From Planctomycetota bacterium (GTDB lineage: Bacteria > Planctomycetota > Phycisphaerae > UBA1845 > PWPN01): a stretch of DNA of 64,000 bases. The stretch is from positions 1 through 64,000 of the forward strand of contig JAKLEZ010000003.1 in NCBI GenBank assembly GCA_022711465.1, given 5' to 3'. The notes below the pieces were generated by a model. That model made no database searches and was not told the DNA's origin. It was given only the letters and a program-made list of their open reading frames with translations. The position numbers and the translations under genes are program-made. Below are positions 34,714 to 43,188 of this stretch, piece after piece (position 1 is the first letter of the stretch; the number at the start of each line of letters is the position of its first letter).

Positions 34714-35691
34714 TTAACGATATCCCTTGGCGCTCAGCCCCACCACCGCATCCACATTCTCCGCCGAGATCACCGTCGCTCCGACATCGACATTCGATGG
34801 TCGGATGCCGTATCGGCAGAACAGCGACAACTGGACGACCGGATAGAAGCCCTGAATGTACGGCTGCTGGTCAATCGTAAACCTGATGTGGCCAGCCTTG
34901 ATCAGTCTCAGGATTTGCGGCGAGAGATCGAAGCCGGCGGCCGCGTACCCCTTGCCCGCGAAGTGCTTCTCGATCGCCAGCCCGGCTCCTTCCGTGTCCG
35001 CCTGCCCGGTGCAGAGCACGACCTTGATCTCCGGATTCTCCTTCAACACCGCGGCAATGACCTCGGCCGAGCCCTCCGGCGTCGTGCCGGTGACCACCCG
35101 CTTCCAGGTAACCCCTCTCTCCTTCAGCACATCCTGCTCGCCGCGAAGCCGGTCCTCGAGCGCCGAAATACTGTCGGAGTGTACGGTCATCAGGATCTTG
35201 CTGTTGTCCGGAATGAACTTCGACGCCCGCTCACCCACGCTGCGCCCGGCCTTGTACAGATCCTGGCACACCGCGCTGAGCCGACGGTTCGGTGTCTGGT
35301 TGTCGTCGGTGTTAAACGCAACAACCGGAATTCCCCTATCCATGGCCTCGGCCACGACGCCGTCGAACGCCTCCGCGTCGATGAGACAGACGGCGATCCC
35401 GTCATACCCGTCAGCCACCGCCTTGCGAACCATCTCCGCCTGGGCTCGGAGATCGACCTCCGGCGTACCCACGAAGATGCACTTCACGCCCATCTTGGCG
35501 GCCGCGTCGGCCATGCCCTTCTTGACGGGCTTGAAGAAGTCCTCGTCCACGCAGGTGGCGACAAACGCGAAACGCAGTGGCTCGCTGGACGCATCCAACA
35601 GGTCCCCTCGACCGGTGTGCGAGCAGCCGGCGGCGCAGGTCAGCGCGGTACTGACCATTCCAGCGATAAGACAGCGCATGGAGTTCCTCAT
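34714..35691 (-). CDS. Sugar ABC-type substrate-binding lipoprotein
   Basis: 325 residues from ATG 35691, with AAGGAG 8 bases upstream. The longer frame has no ribosome binding site there. The lipobox is TCAAGC. The mature part is a type I periplasmic binding protein of the ribose/xylose class: RFAFVATCVDEDFFKPVKKG, DGIAVCLIDAEAFDGVVAEA, IPVVAFNTDDNQ, AGFDLSPQILRLIKAGHIRF and TIDQQPYIQGFYPV. It would capture a monosaccharide or related ligand outside the inner membrane. No permease or ATPase gene is adjacent, so it either serves a transporter encoded elsewhere or acts as a sensor input. Confidence 0.88.
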   Translation of the reverse strand: MRNSMRCLIAGMVSTALTCAAGCSHTGRGDLLDASSEPLRFAFVATCVDEDFFKPVKKGMADAAAKMGVKCIFVGTPEVDLRAQAEMVRKAVADGYDGIAVCLIDAEAFDGVVAEAMDRGIPVVAFNTDDNQTPNRRLSAVCQDLYKAGRSVGERASKFIPDNSKILMTVHSDSISALEDRLRGEQDVLKERGVTWKRVVTGTTPEGSAEVIAAVLKENPEIKVVLCTGQADTEGAGLAIEKHFAGKGYAAAGFDLSPQILRLIKAGHIRFTIDQQPYIQGFYPVVQLSLFCRYGIRPSNVDVGATVISAENVDAVVGLSAKGYR

Positions 35692-36201
35692 CGTTGGCTT
35701 CTCCTTTGTGCCCGAGAACACGGATGCCGATGCCCGCTCACCGGCCGGTGCCAGACGGTACCACACTGTTCTCCCGCGATCAGCGAAAACCACGTACCAG
35801 GTCTTCGGACCTGCGGCGTCAAGAGGTCTTGCACCGCCTCGGCTCGCCGGAGGCATTCTATGGGCTCACAGAGGCGGTCACAAGCGGGACCGAGACCCAA
35901 ACGTGCCAGCACCTCTGTGATACCAGGCATGAGGTGACCCCGCCAGTTGGAGTGAATCGGTAGCTATCAGATGGGTGTCCGGGTATCGATGCATCTTCCG
36001 TACGGCCTTGCTGTATAAGGAGCTAGAGACCACCGGAACGTCGATCCTGCAAGTGGTCGAGAGTCGGACGCGTCTTTTTTTTCGGTTTTTTGACAACAAA
36101 CCAGTAACGAAAGGTAATTCCGGCGTCTATTAGTACAGAGGCCTCTCTCCCTGCGCCCGTGGCCGTCCTGGGCGGCCGGTGTCTGCTATGGAGTCTGGGA
36201 A
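35692..36201. other. Divergent intergenic region upstream of the type II secretion operon
   Basis: No gene is supported. An AT-rich patch around 36072-36126 in otherwise GC-rich DNA includes a run of eight T residues and the putative gspE promoter. The minus-strand side would hold control elements for the substrate-binding lipoprotein, but none is clear. Confidence 0.5.
36090..36119 (+). promoter_or_regulatory. Possible promoter of the type II secretion operon
   Basis: A perfect TTGACA at 36090-36095 is followed after 18 bases by GTAATT (36114-36119), a weak -10. It sits in the AT-rich patch 80-110 bases before the gspE start. The -35 is good and the -10 is uncertain. Confidence 0.4.
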
Positions 36202-37917
36202 GTGGTAGGCAATCGAATCGGCGAGATCCTGGTTGAATTGGGTTACTTGACGCCCGACCGTCTAGCCCAGACCATCCACGCCGGAAACGGCGACGATCTC
36301 CGAACCGGCGAACGGCTTTGTCGACTTGGCCTGATCCGTGAAGAGGATCTGGTCCACGCCCTGGCCATCCAGTCCGGGATTCCGCACGTCGACCTTGGGA
36401 CTGTTGAGGTTGGGCAGGAAGCGTTGCGCTGTCTGCCGCCCGATCTGGCCCAGCGCTACCGGGCCCTGCCGCTGTCGATGGCGGAAGGGCGGATCCACCT
36501 CGCGATGGCCGACCCTTTCAACCTCCGGGCCGTCGAGGATATCAGTGCGGTATGTGGGCTGGAGGTCGTTCGCCACTTTGCCCGACCGAGCGAGCTGCTC
36601 GACGCCCTCCGCAGGTACTACGGCACGTCCGCGGCTCGCATGGCCGACTCGCTGGCCAACGGCAGCACGGATGCGGAAGCAGTCGAGGGCGGCGATCTCG
36701 TCGGCCACCTGCACGAGTTGGCCCGAGAGCCGTCCCTGATCAACCTGGTCAACCTGATCATCCTGGAGGCCGTCCAGGACAAGGCGAGCGACATCCATAT
36801 TGAGCCCTTCGAACGAGAGCTGAAGGTGAAGTACCGGATCGACGGCGTACTGCACGAGATGGCTCCGCCGTCGAAGCACTTGCAGGCGGCCATCATCAGC
36901 CGCATCAAGATCATGGCCCAGCTCAACATCGCCGAGCGATTCCTGCCCCAGGACGGGCACATCAAATTCAACGCTCCGAGCGCGAGTGTGGATATCCGTG
37001 TCTCGACCGTGCCGACGATGTTCGGTGAAAGCGTGGTGATGCGCATCCTGGACCGAACGGCCACGATGCGCCAGCTCGGGGAACTCGGTTTGGGCGACGA
37101 TCTGCTGGCCGCATTCGGGGCGACGCTCCGCAGACCGCACGGGATCATCCTCGTGACCGGCCCCACGGGCAGCGGAAAGACCACCACCCTCTACGCAGCC
37201 CTCAACCACATTTACACACCCGCCAAGAAGATCATCACCATCGAGGACCCGGTTGAGTTCCACCTGGAAGGCGTCAACCAGATCCAGGTCAACGTCAAAC
37301 GTGGACTGACCTTCGCCAACGGCCTCCGTTCGATCCTCCGCCAGGACCCGGACATCGTCATGGTCGGGGAGATCCGCGACGGTGAGACCGCGGACATTGC
37401 GATCCGCAGCGCATTGACCGGCCACCTGGTTCTGTCGTCACTGCACACCAACGATTCGGCCGGGGCGATTACCCGGCTCCTGGATATGGGTATCGAGCCA
37501 TTCCTGCTGGCCACCACGGTTGAAGCGGTGATCGCCCAGCGGCTCGTTCGAGTCGTCTGCGACCGGTGCGACGAGGTGTATCAGCCCGCCGCTCGCACCC
37601 TGGAACAACTCGGTGGCGACGCGGTGACCTTTGGCGGGAAAGAGCTGCACCGCGGGCGCGGATGCCAGGACTGCCGCAACACCGGCTACCGCGGGCGAAT
37701 CGGCATTTTTGAGATGATCCGCCTGACCGACGCCGTGCGCGAGATGCTCATGAATCGACCGTCGAGCAGCCAGATCCGACGAGCCGCGAACCATAACTTC
37801 ACCAGCATGAGACAGGACGGCTATCGCAAGGTCCTCGACGGGGTGACCACCCTCGAGGAGGTCTGGCGCGTAACCCAGGACGCACAACAGGAAAACGGCA
37901 CTCCGGTGCCGGCGTGA
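36202..37917 (+). CDS. gspE: Type II secretion ATPase GspE
   Basis: 571 residues from GTG 36202. The N-terminal part (about 1-150) is the GspE/PilB N-domain that docks to the inner-membrane platform. The ATPase core shows Walker A GPTGSGKTT (320-328), the Asp box IEDPVEF (347-353) and Walker B DIVMVGEIRD (384-393). A His box follows in SSLHTNDSAGAITRLLDMGI. The zinc tetracysteine is complete (CDRC, then CQDC), as in assembly ATPases rather than PilT. It drives pseudopilus assembly from the cytoplasm. First gene of the operon; 90 bases separate it from gspF. Confidence 0.95.
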   Translation: MVGNRIGEILVELGYLTPDRLAQTIHAGNGDDLRTGERLCRLGLIREEDLVHALAIQSGIPHVDLGTVEVGQEALRCLPPDLAQRYRALPLSMAEGRIHLAMADPFNLRAVEDISAVCGLEVVRHFARPSELLDALRRYYGTSAARMADSLANGSTDAEAVEGGDLVGHLHELAREPSLINLVNLIILEAVQDKASDIHIEPFERELKVKYRIDGVLHEMAPPSKHLQAAIISRIKIMAQLNIAERFLPQDGHIKFNAPSASVDIRVSTVPTMFGESVVMRILDRTATMRQLGELGLGDDLLAAFGATLRRPHGIILVTGPTGSGKTTTLYAALNHIYTPAKKIITIEDPVEFHLEGVNQIQVNVKRGLTFANGLRSILRQDPDIVMVGEIRDGETADIAIRSALTGHLVLSSLHTNDSAGAITRLLDMGIEPFLLATTVEAVIAQRLVRVVCDRCDEVYQPAARTLEQLGGDAVTFGGKELHRGRGCQDCRNTGYRGRIGIFEMIRLTDAVREMLMNRPSSSQIRRAANHNFTSMRQDGYRKVLDGVTTLEEVWRVTQDAQQENGTPVPA

Positions 37918-38007
37918 CTTGGTCTCCCCGCCCGCAAGGCGCGAGCCGTGTGTTCACCAGGCTTCGAGTGGCAAAGGGTCAACTGGAAGAGTGCTGGAGG
38001 CAGAGGC

Positions 38008-39246
38008 ATGCCCAGCTTCTCGTACCGGGCGATGACGGTGGAAGGGCAGGATGTAAGCGGGGTCGTCGAGGCGACGGACCGCGCCGAAGCGCTCCGCGAA
38101 CTGGTGACCCGAGGGACCTGCGTGACCGAACTCGCCGAGAGGGACGAGCGGTCTCTGCTCGGTTTCAGCCGCCGCGAGGGCTGTGGGCAAATTCGCATCC
38201 GATCCAAGCAGGTGGCCGTCCTGACTCGGCAGTTGGCCACTTCGCTGGAGGCCGGGCTGCCTCTGATGAGCGCCCTTCATGTGGTGGGAAGCGAGATCGA
38301 CCACTCGCCCACGCGAACCCTGCTTTGCCGACTGGGGCAGCGTGTGCAGGAAGGGGCGAGTTTCTCCGATGCCCTGGCCGAACATCCCAAGGTTTTCAGT
38401 CCAATGTACGTTCGCCTGGCCCGGGTGGGCGAAACCGGCGGCATGCTCGACGTGGTGCTGGGCCAGCTGGCTGACATGCTCGAACGAGCCGCCGACCTGC
38501 GTGAGCGGGTCAAGACCGCCTCGATCTACCCAGCCATCCTCACTGTCGTCGGCCTGGCCTCCATCGTGGTCATTGTGACGTTCATCGTACCCAGGATTCT
38601 CGAGTCCTTGGGCACGGATGCCGTCTCCCTGCCGCTGACGACACGCATGCTCATGGCGATCAGTGACTTTGTGGGAGCCTACTGGTGGCTGCTGCTGGGC
38701 GGGGCTGCCGCGGTCTCCGCCGGGTTCCGCCAGATCGTGCTCCGCGGTCCGGGACGACCTGGTTGGGACGCTCTCAAGCTGCGGATGCCCATTCTCGGGC
38801 GGCTCATCCGGCAGACGGAGGCGGCTCGTTTCGCCCGAAGCCTGGGCATCCTGACCAAGGCCGGGGTGTCGATCACGACGGCCATGGCGGTGGTCCTCGA
38901 TACCCTCCAGAACACCGTGATCCGCAACGCGGTGAGCGAACTGGCCCGGTCAATCCAGGGCGGTGAGTCTATCGCGATGCCGCTGCAGCGAAGCGGCCTG
39001 TTCCCACCGTTGCTGGTGCAGATGGTGCGGGTGGGCGAGAACACCGGCCGGCTCGATGAGATGCTCCTGCGCTCGGCAAACGTCCACGAGTCGGAAGCCA
39101 AGGTCACCCTCGACCGGCTGGTCGGCGTGCTGCCCGTACTGCTGATTCTGGTGCTCGCGTGCGTGATCGGTTTCATCGCGGGCGGGCTGATCCTGGCTAT
39201 CGTCGAGTTTCAGAGCATGGGCGTGGGAGGCATGCCGGGAAGATGA
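38008..39246 (+). CDS. gspF: Type II secretion inner-membrane platform protein GspF
   Basis: 412 residues from ATG 38008; GGAGG lies about 11 bases upstream and the longer frame is not GspF-like. It opens with PSFSYRAMTVEGQDVSG, typical of GspF. Two GspF repeats follow: VAVLTRQLATSLEAGLPLMS and ARFARSLGILTKAGVSITTA, each ending in a VGExTGxLDxxL-type segment (RVGETGGMLDVVL, RVGENTGRLDEML). Three membrane segments are visible (about 172-195, 215-240, 375-402). It links the GspE ATPase to the pseudopilus. Confidence 0.94.
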   Translation: MPSFSYRAMTVEGQDVSGVVEATDRAEALRELVTRGTCVTELAERDERSLLGFSRREGCGQIRIRSKQVAVLTRQLATSLEAGLPLMSALHVVGSEIDHSPTRTLLCRLGQRVQEGASFSDALAEHPKVFSPMYVRLARVGETGGMLDVVLGQLADMLERAADLRERVKTASIYPAILTVVGLASIVVIVTFIVPRILESLGTDAVSLPLTTRMLMAISDFVGAYWWLLLGGAAAVSAGFRQIVLRGPGRPGWDALKLRMPILGRLIRQTEAARFARSLGILTKAGVSITTAMAVVLDTLQNTVIRNAVSELARSIQGGESIAMPLQRSGLFPPLLVQMVRVGENTGRLDEMLLRSANVHESEAKVTLDRLVGVLPVLLILVLACVIGFIAGGLILAIVEFQSMGVGGMPGR

Positions 39247-39333
39247 AGAGGCGGCGGCCAGGCCGGCGCCGCGAGCGCGCCGGAGGACGCGGTACGACCA
39301 ATGAACGGTCCGGACCGGACCAAGGAGACGGCT

Positions 39334-39774
39334 ATGCGAAGCGGAGCACGGAGACGTGAAAGACGAAAACGGGATGCGTTCACGCTGATCGAGTTCCTAG
39401 TGGTCATGACGATCATCGGCATTCTGGCCGCCCTGATCGTGCCGCGGTTCATCAATCGGGCCGGCGAGGCGAAGGCCGTGGTCGCCAAGCAGAAGATCGC
39501 CGTCCTCGAGCAGAAGGTGGTCGAGTTCCAGGCGGACTGCGGGCGGTTGCCAACCGCCCAGGAAGGTCTGCGGGCCCTGGTTCGTCAGCCCGCCGACGCC
39601 GGCCAGAAGTGGAAAGGCCCCTACGTCAAAGAGAAGGACATTCTCGATCCGTGGGGCACCGAGCTGGCCTACCTGACACCGGGCCGCCACAACGCGGACT
39701 TCGACATCTTCACCCTTGGCGCAGACGGCCAGGAAGGCGGCGAAGGTGAGAACGCCGACCTCGGTAACTGGTAA
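39334..39774 (+). CDS. gspG: Major pseudopilin GspG
   Basis: 146 residues from ATG 39334, with AAGGAGA upstream; ATG 39301 would add 11 residues. A basic leader (RRRERRKRDA) is followed by FTLIEFLVVMTIIGILAALI, the cleavage site and N-terminal helix of type IV pilin-like proteins. GspG hallmarks are LPTAQEGLRALV, WKGPYVKE and LDPWGTELAYL. The residue before the cleavage point is Ala instead of the usual Gly, as in the three following pseudopilins. It forms the shaft of the periplasmic pseudopilus after processing by a prepilin peptidase encoded elsewhere. Confidence 0.93.
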   Translation: MRSGARRRERRKRDAFTLIEFLVVMTIIGILAALIVPRFINRAGEAKAVVAKQKIAVLEQKVVEFQADCGRLPTAQEGLRALVRQPADAGQKWKGPYVKEKDILDPWGTELAYLTPGRHNADFDIFTLGADGQEGGEGENADLGNW

Positions 39775-40348
39775 AGACTGCTGCGGCGCGAGATGCGTCG
39801 GCTTGCCGACGTGCCGGGCGCGAACGGCGTTCACGCTCGTGGAACTGCTCGTCTCCCTCGCATTGCTCGCCGTGGCGGCCGGAATCATCGTTCCGCGCAT
39901 GTCGCGTTCCATGGGACGCAGCGAACTCCGTGAGACGACCGGGCAATTCGCCTACACCGCCAAGGCCGCTCGACAGTATGCGATGGCCCGCCGGCAAGCC
40001 TGCACTATGGAGATTGACCTGGACCACGGCACCTACGCCGTAACCGAGCTGCACGGCACGGGGAAGGAGAGAGCCTCGCAACTGACGCAGACCTCGTGGC
40101 TGAAAATCGGGCGTTGGCCCGGCAGCATACGCGTGAGCGCCTACCAGACTCCCGATGGCCTGATGGCGATGACCGGAATCCAACGATTGAGCTTCCTGCC
40201 CGACGGGACGACCAGCGGCGCATCGATCCGATTCGTTCACGAGACCGACGAGTACCAGGTCATTGTACACCCCCATAGCGGACAGGTGGTTCTCGGAGAT
40301 GCGACCACCACAACGTTCGCCGAAGACCAGTACGACCTGGGCGACTGA
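39746..40348 (+). CDS. gspH: Minor pseudopilin GspH
   Basis: About 200 residues from GTG 39746, which lies inside the 3' end of gspG and has AGGAAGGCGG upstream. The leader RTA precedes FTLVELLVSLALLAVAAGII, the pilin-like helix. The rest is beta-rich with the GspH-like end IVHPHSGQVVLGD. The start is not certain because GTG codons nearby would also work. Identification rests on operon position, size and the processed N-terminus; sequence conservation of GspH is low. Confidence 0.75.
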   Translation: MRTPTSVTGKDCCGARCVGLPTCRARTAFTLVELLVSLALLAVAAGIIVPRMSRSMGRSELRETTGQFAYTAKAARQYAMARRQACTMEIDLDHGTYAVTELHGTGKERASQLTQTSWLKIGRWPGSIRVSAYQTPDGLMAMTGIQRLSFLPDGTTSGASIRFVHETDEYQVIVHPHSGQVVLGDATTTTFAEDQYDLGD

Positions 40349-40361
40349 CATGGAGACCGGC

Positions 40362-40865
40362 ATGACTCGGACGGCAATACCAACAGACGGGCGGAGCGAG
40401 CGGCTCGCCTTTTCTCCTTCCTCCCGCGCAGGGATGGACAAGACGGCGGTCCGAGCGATGACGCTGATTGAGGTGCTCGTGGCTATGACCTTGCTCAGCA
40501 CTTGTGTGGCGGGACTGATGGCCTCGGCGACACTGGCGACGCGCAATGAGCAGAGGTGTGGACAACGCGTGGCGGCCATGTACCTGGCCCAGGAGAAACT
40601 GGCAGAAGTCGAGATGATCGGTGCTCACGTCTGGATGCTCGGGCATCCGACCGAAGGGACGGAGGGCCGCAACGAAACCACCTACGATTGGACGATCGAC
40701 ATCAAGCAGCAGTCGATGGGCGAGCTGTTCACCGTTCAGGTGAAGGTGGAGTGGGGTGGCCCCAGCGGCGGCGAAGTGTCGCTGGAGACATGGCTGAACG
40801 ACTATCAGGCCAAATACGCAGAGACCGAAACGCGAAGCGACCAGGAGACAACGGAGCGCCGGTGA
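40362..40865 (+). CDS. gspI: Minor pseudopilin GspI
   Basis: 167 residues from ATG 40362, with TGGAG 8 bases upstream; ATG 40350 is an alternative directly after the gspH stop. The pilin-like N-terminus is RAMTLIEVLVAMTLLSTCVA. It is followed by AAMYLAQEKLAEVEM, the helix ending typical of GspI. A Met instead of Phe begins the mature protein. Its stop TGA overlaps the presumed GTG start of gspJ. Confidence 0.8.
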   Translation: MTRTAIPTDGRSERLAFSPSSRAGMDKTAVRAMTLIEVLVAMTLLSTCVAGLMASATLATRNEQRCGQRVAAMYLAQEKLAEVEMIGAHVWMLGHPTEGTEGRNETTYDWTIDIKQQSMGELFTVQVKVEWGGPSGGEVSLETWLNDYQAKYAETETRSDQETTERR

Positions 40866-41767
40866 CAAGCGAGGACAGGAGTGAGGAGGCTCCGCCGATC
40901 ACCCGGCGCGTGAAGTGGAAAGAGGAAACGGACAGGTACCGAACGCTGGTCAACGAACGCTGTCTTGGGTGCCGAGGGATGCATCGATCGTGTGACAAGA
41001 AGAGAGTAACGCCTTGGTCAACGGGTGCGAGAGTGGGGCCCGCCTGCCGCAGTGTCCACGCGTTCACGCTGGTTGAGGTCATCGCGGCTCTGACCATTTC
41101 CGCCATGCTCCTGGTGTCGGTCGTAAGTACGACCCGAGCCCTCTCCAGCACTCGCCAGAATGTCGAACGACGGGTCGACCAGAGGGCCACGGCCCGACAC
41201 GCGATGGAGACGATTGTGGCCGCACTGCGCAACGTCCGCCGCGACCCGGCCAAGGAGCGGCCGGTCGTCATCGGTCGCAGTGGCGGCCGGGGCTCGGGCA
41301 ACGATCGCATCGATCTGCTGGTGATCAGCGATGTGCGCGGCCGGCCGGAAGGAGCCGAATCAGACCAGTACGAGCAGAGCTTCTATCTGGCCGAGTGTCC
41401 CGGACGGCCCGGCCTCGTGTTGCTGAGCCGAAAGGACCACGCCCTCGACGATCATCCCCAGGAGGGCGGCGTCGGCACCATCGTGGCCGAGGGAATGATG
41501 ACGCTGTCGTTCACCTACTACTCCGGTGCCGAATGGCGGGATGAATGGTCGGACCTGGAGGTCCGTGCACCCCAGGCGGTGCGGGTCACGCTGAGCACCA
41601 TGCCGGCCAACCTGACAGAGGCGCAGGATTCGGGGGAACCGGCGGTGCTCTCGACCATCGTCGCTCTGCACGCCAATGAGCCAGTCGACGACCGGGCGGC
41701 AGATCGCAAGAGGCGAGAGGAAGCGAGCCCCGGCCCTGGTCCCAGTCCAGGAGGGCCGCCCTCGTGA
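40862..41767 (+). CDS. gspJ: Minor pseudopilin GspJ
   Basis: 301 residues from GTG 40862, which overlaps the gspI stop as GTGA and would be translationally coupled. ATG 40979 gives a more usual leader of 27 residues and may be the real start, but its spacing to GAGGG is too short. The pilin-like N-terminus is VHAFTLVEVIAALTISAMLL. Then come RATARHAMETIVAALRNVRR and a beta-rich domain including ITFxYY-like LSFTYYSGAEWRDEW, which fits GspJ. It forms the pseudopilus tip with GspI and GspK. Confidence 0.8.
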   Translation: MTSEDRSEEAPPITRRVKWKEETDRYRTLVNERCLGCRGMHRSCDKKRVTPWSTGARVGPACRSVHAFTLVEVIAALTISAMLLVSVVSTTRALSSTRQNVERRVDQRATARHAMETIVAALRNVRRDPAKERPVVIGRSGGRGSGNDRIDLLVISDVRGRPEGAESDQYEQSFYLAECPGRPGLVLLSRKDHALDDHPQEGGVGTIVAEGMMTLSFTYYSGAEWRDEWSDLEVRAPQAVRVTLSTMPANLTEAQDSGEPAVLSTIVALHANEPVDDRAADRKRREEASPGPGPSPGGPPS

Positions 41768-43167
41768 AACGGCATCGGTCTCGCCGAGCACCTTCGCCTT
41801 TCCCGGGCCTCAGCCCGCGGTGCAAGCCGACCACGCACGACCCGCGGCGACCCGCGGCCGCTCTGATCTTCGTGCTGTGGTCGATCGCTCTGCTGTCGCT
41901 GCTCGCCGGCGGACTGAGCTTCGCGATTCGCCAAGACATGACCATCTCGGGCATCCAGCGCGATCGGCTGACCGCCCACTGGGCGGCCCGAGCCGGCGTG
42001 GAAACGGCCGTCGCGACGATCATGGATCAGACCAGTTCGGTGCAGGCCGAGACCGATCTCTGGTACGACGATCCGGTCACGATGCAGGACATCAGGCTGA
42101 CCGGCGGCAGGTTCAGCGTCTTCCACGGCAACTATGGCGATCTGCCCCAGATCCAATACGGCGCCAGCGACGAAAACGCCAAGCTCAACGTGAACAACGC
42201 AAGTCGCGAGCAACTGATGAAGCTGCCGCACATGACCAGCTACATCGCCGGAGCGATCATCGAGTGGCGCGGAGGGAACACGAATCAGGAATCGCAGGCG
42301 GATGGAGTGGGCCGGGGCTATTACACCGGCCTGGCTCATCCGTACACGATGCGCGACGGACCGGTCAAGACGGTGCGCGAACTGCTTCTGGTTCGCGGAG
42401 TGACACCAGAACTGCTTTACGGTGAGGATGCCAACGGCAACGAGATCCTCGACCCCAATGAGGACGACGGCGACGCCAGTGACCCGCCGGACAACGCCGA
42501 CGGCCGTCTCGATCGCGGCTGGTTCTCCTACCTCACCGCGTACAGCTACGAGAAGAACATCAATGCCAGCGGCCAGAAGCGCCTGAACCTGAGCTCCGCC
42601 GATGCGAACACGCTGAAGAGCCGCCTGGGGCTGCCCAGATGGGCGGCGGAGTCGATCGTCAAGGCCCGGGAACAGAAGAAGTTCGAGCATCTGGCCGACC
42701 TCCTGGACGTTCAACGCGATCCGAGCATCGCCATCGACTTGTCGGAGGAATCCAGCGACAGTCCTGCCAACGATCAGCCGGTCACCGCCTCTGTGTTCGC
42801 CAGTATTGTCGACGACCTCACGCTCAAGGACGCCGAAACCCTGCCCGGACGAGTCAACATCAACACGGCGCCGCGGGCGGTCATCCGGGCTCTGCCCGAC
42901 GTGGGCGACGAGCTGGCCGACGCGATCGTTCGCTACCGTGAAGGCGGTGGTGTGTATACCTCGATCGGCGACCTGCTGAGCATCAGCGGAATGACCAAGG
43001 ACAGGTTCGCCAAGCTCGAGGACAGTGTGACCGTGCGGTCCTGGGTTTTTCGCATCCAGAGCCATGGCTACACGGAGTCGGGCCTCGCCGAAGCGACGAT
43101 CGAATGCGTGGTGGACCGCGGGTCCAAGGTGCCGCGGATCCTGTACTGGCTGGAGTCCTCACCTTGA
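41764..43167 (+). CDS. gspK: Minor pseudopilin GspK
   Basis: 467 residues from GTG 41764, overlapping the gspJ stop as GTGA. The membrane helix (AALIFVLWSIALLSLLAGGL, about 32-52) lacks the glutamate at position 5 of other pseudopilins, as is normal for GspK. QARAGVE-like AHWAARAGVETAVATIM follows. Two helix-hairpin-helix units typical of GspK are present (NVNNASREQLMKLP and NINTAPRAVIRALPDVGDEL). It caps the pseudopilus. At 467 residues it is longer than proteobacterial GspK (about 330). Confidence 0.9.
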   Translation: MKRHRSRRAPSPFPGLSPRCKPTTHDPRRPAAALIFVLWSIALLSLLAGGLSFAIRQDMTISGIQRDRLTAHWAARAGVETAVATIMDQTSSVQAETDLWYDDPVTMQDIRLTGGRFSVFHGNYGDLPQIQYGASDENAKLNVNNASREQLMKLPHMTSYIAGAIIEWRGGNTNQESQADGVGRGYYTGLAHPYTMRDGPVKTVRELLLVRGVTPELLYGEDANGNEILDPNEDDGDASDPPDNADGRLDRGWFSYLTAYSYEKNINASGQKRLNLSSADANTLKSRLGLPRWAAESIVKAREQKKFEHLADLLDVQRDPSIAIDLSEESSDSPANDQPVTASVFASIVDDLTLKDAETLPGRVNINTAPRAVIRALPDVGDELADAIVRYREGGGVYTSIGDLLSISGMTKDRFAKLEDSVTVRSWVFRIQSHGYTESGLAEATIECVVDRGSKVPRILYWLESSP

Positions 43168-43188
43168 TGTGGGACCGCAGGTGCGCCT

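Noticed and set aside
36065..36100. T-run as a rho-independent terminator
   Set aside because: No stable GC hairpin directly precedes the T residues, and the patch contains a TTGACA element, so a promoter reading is more likely.
36262..37425. Minus-strand open frame of 387 codons
   Set aside because: Antisense to gspE; no recognisable motif.
41518..43065. Minus-strand open frame of 515 codons
   Set aside because: Antisense to gspJ and gspK inside a tightly overlapping operon.
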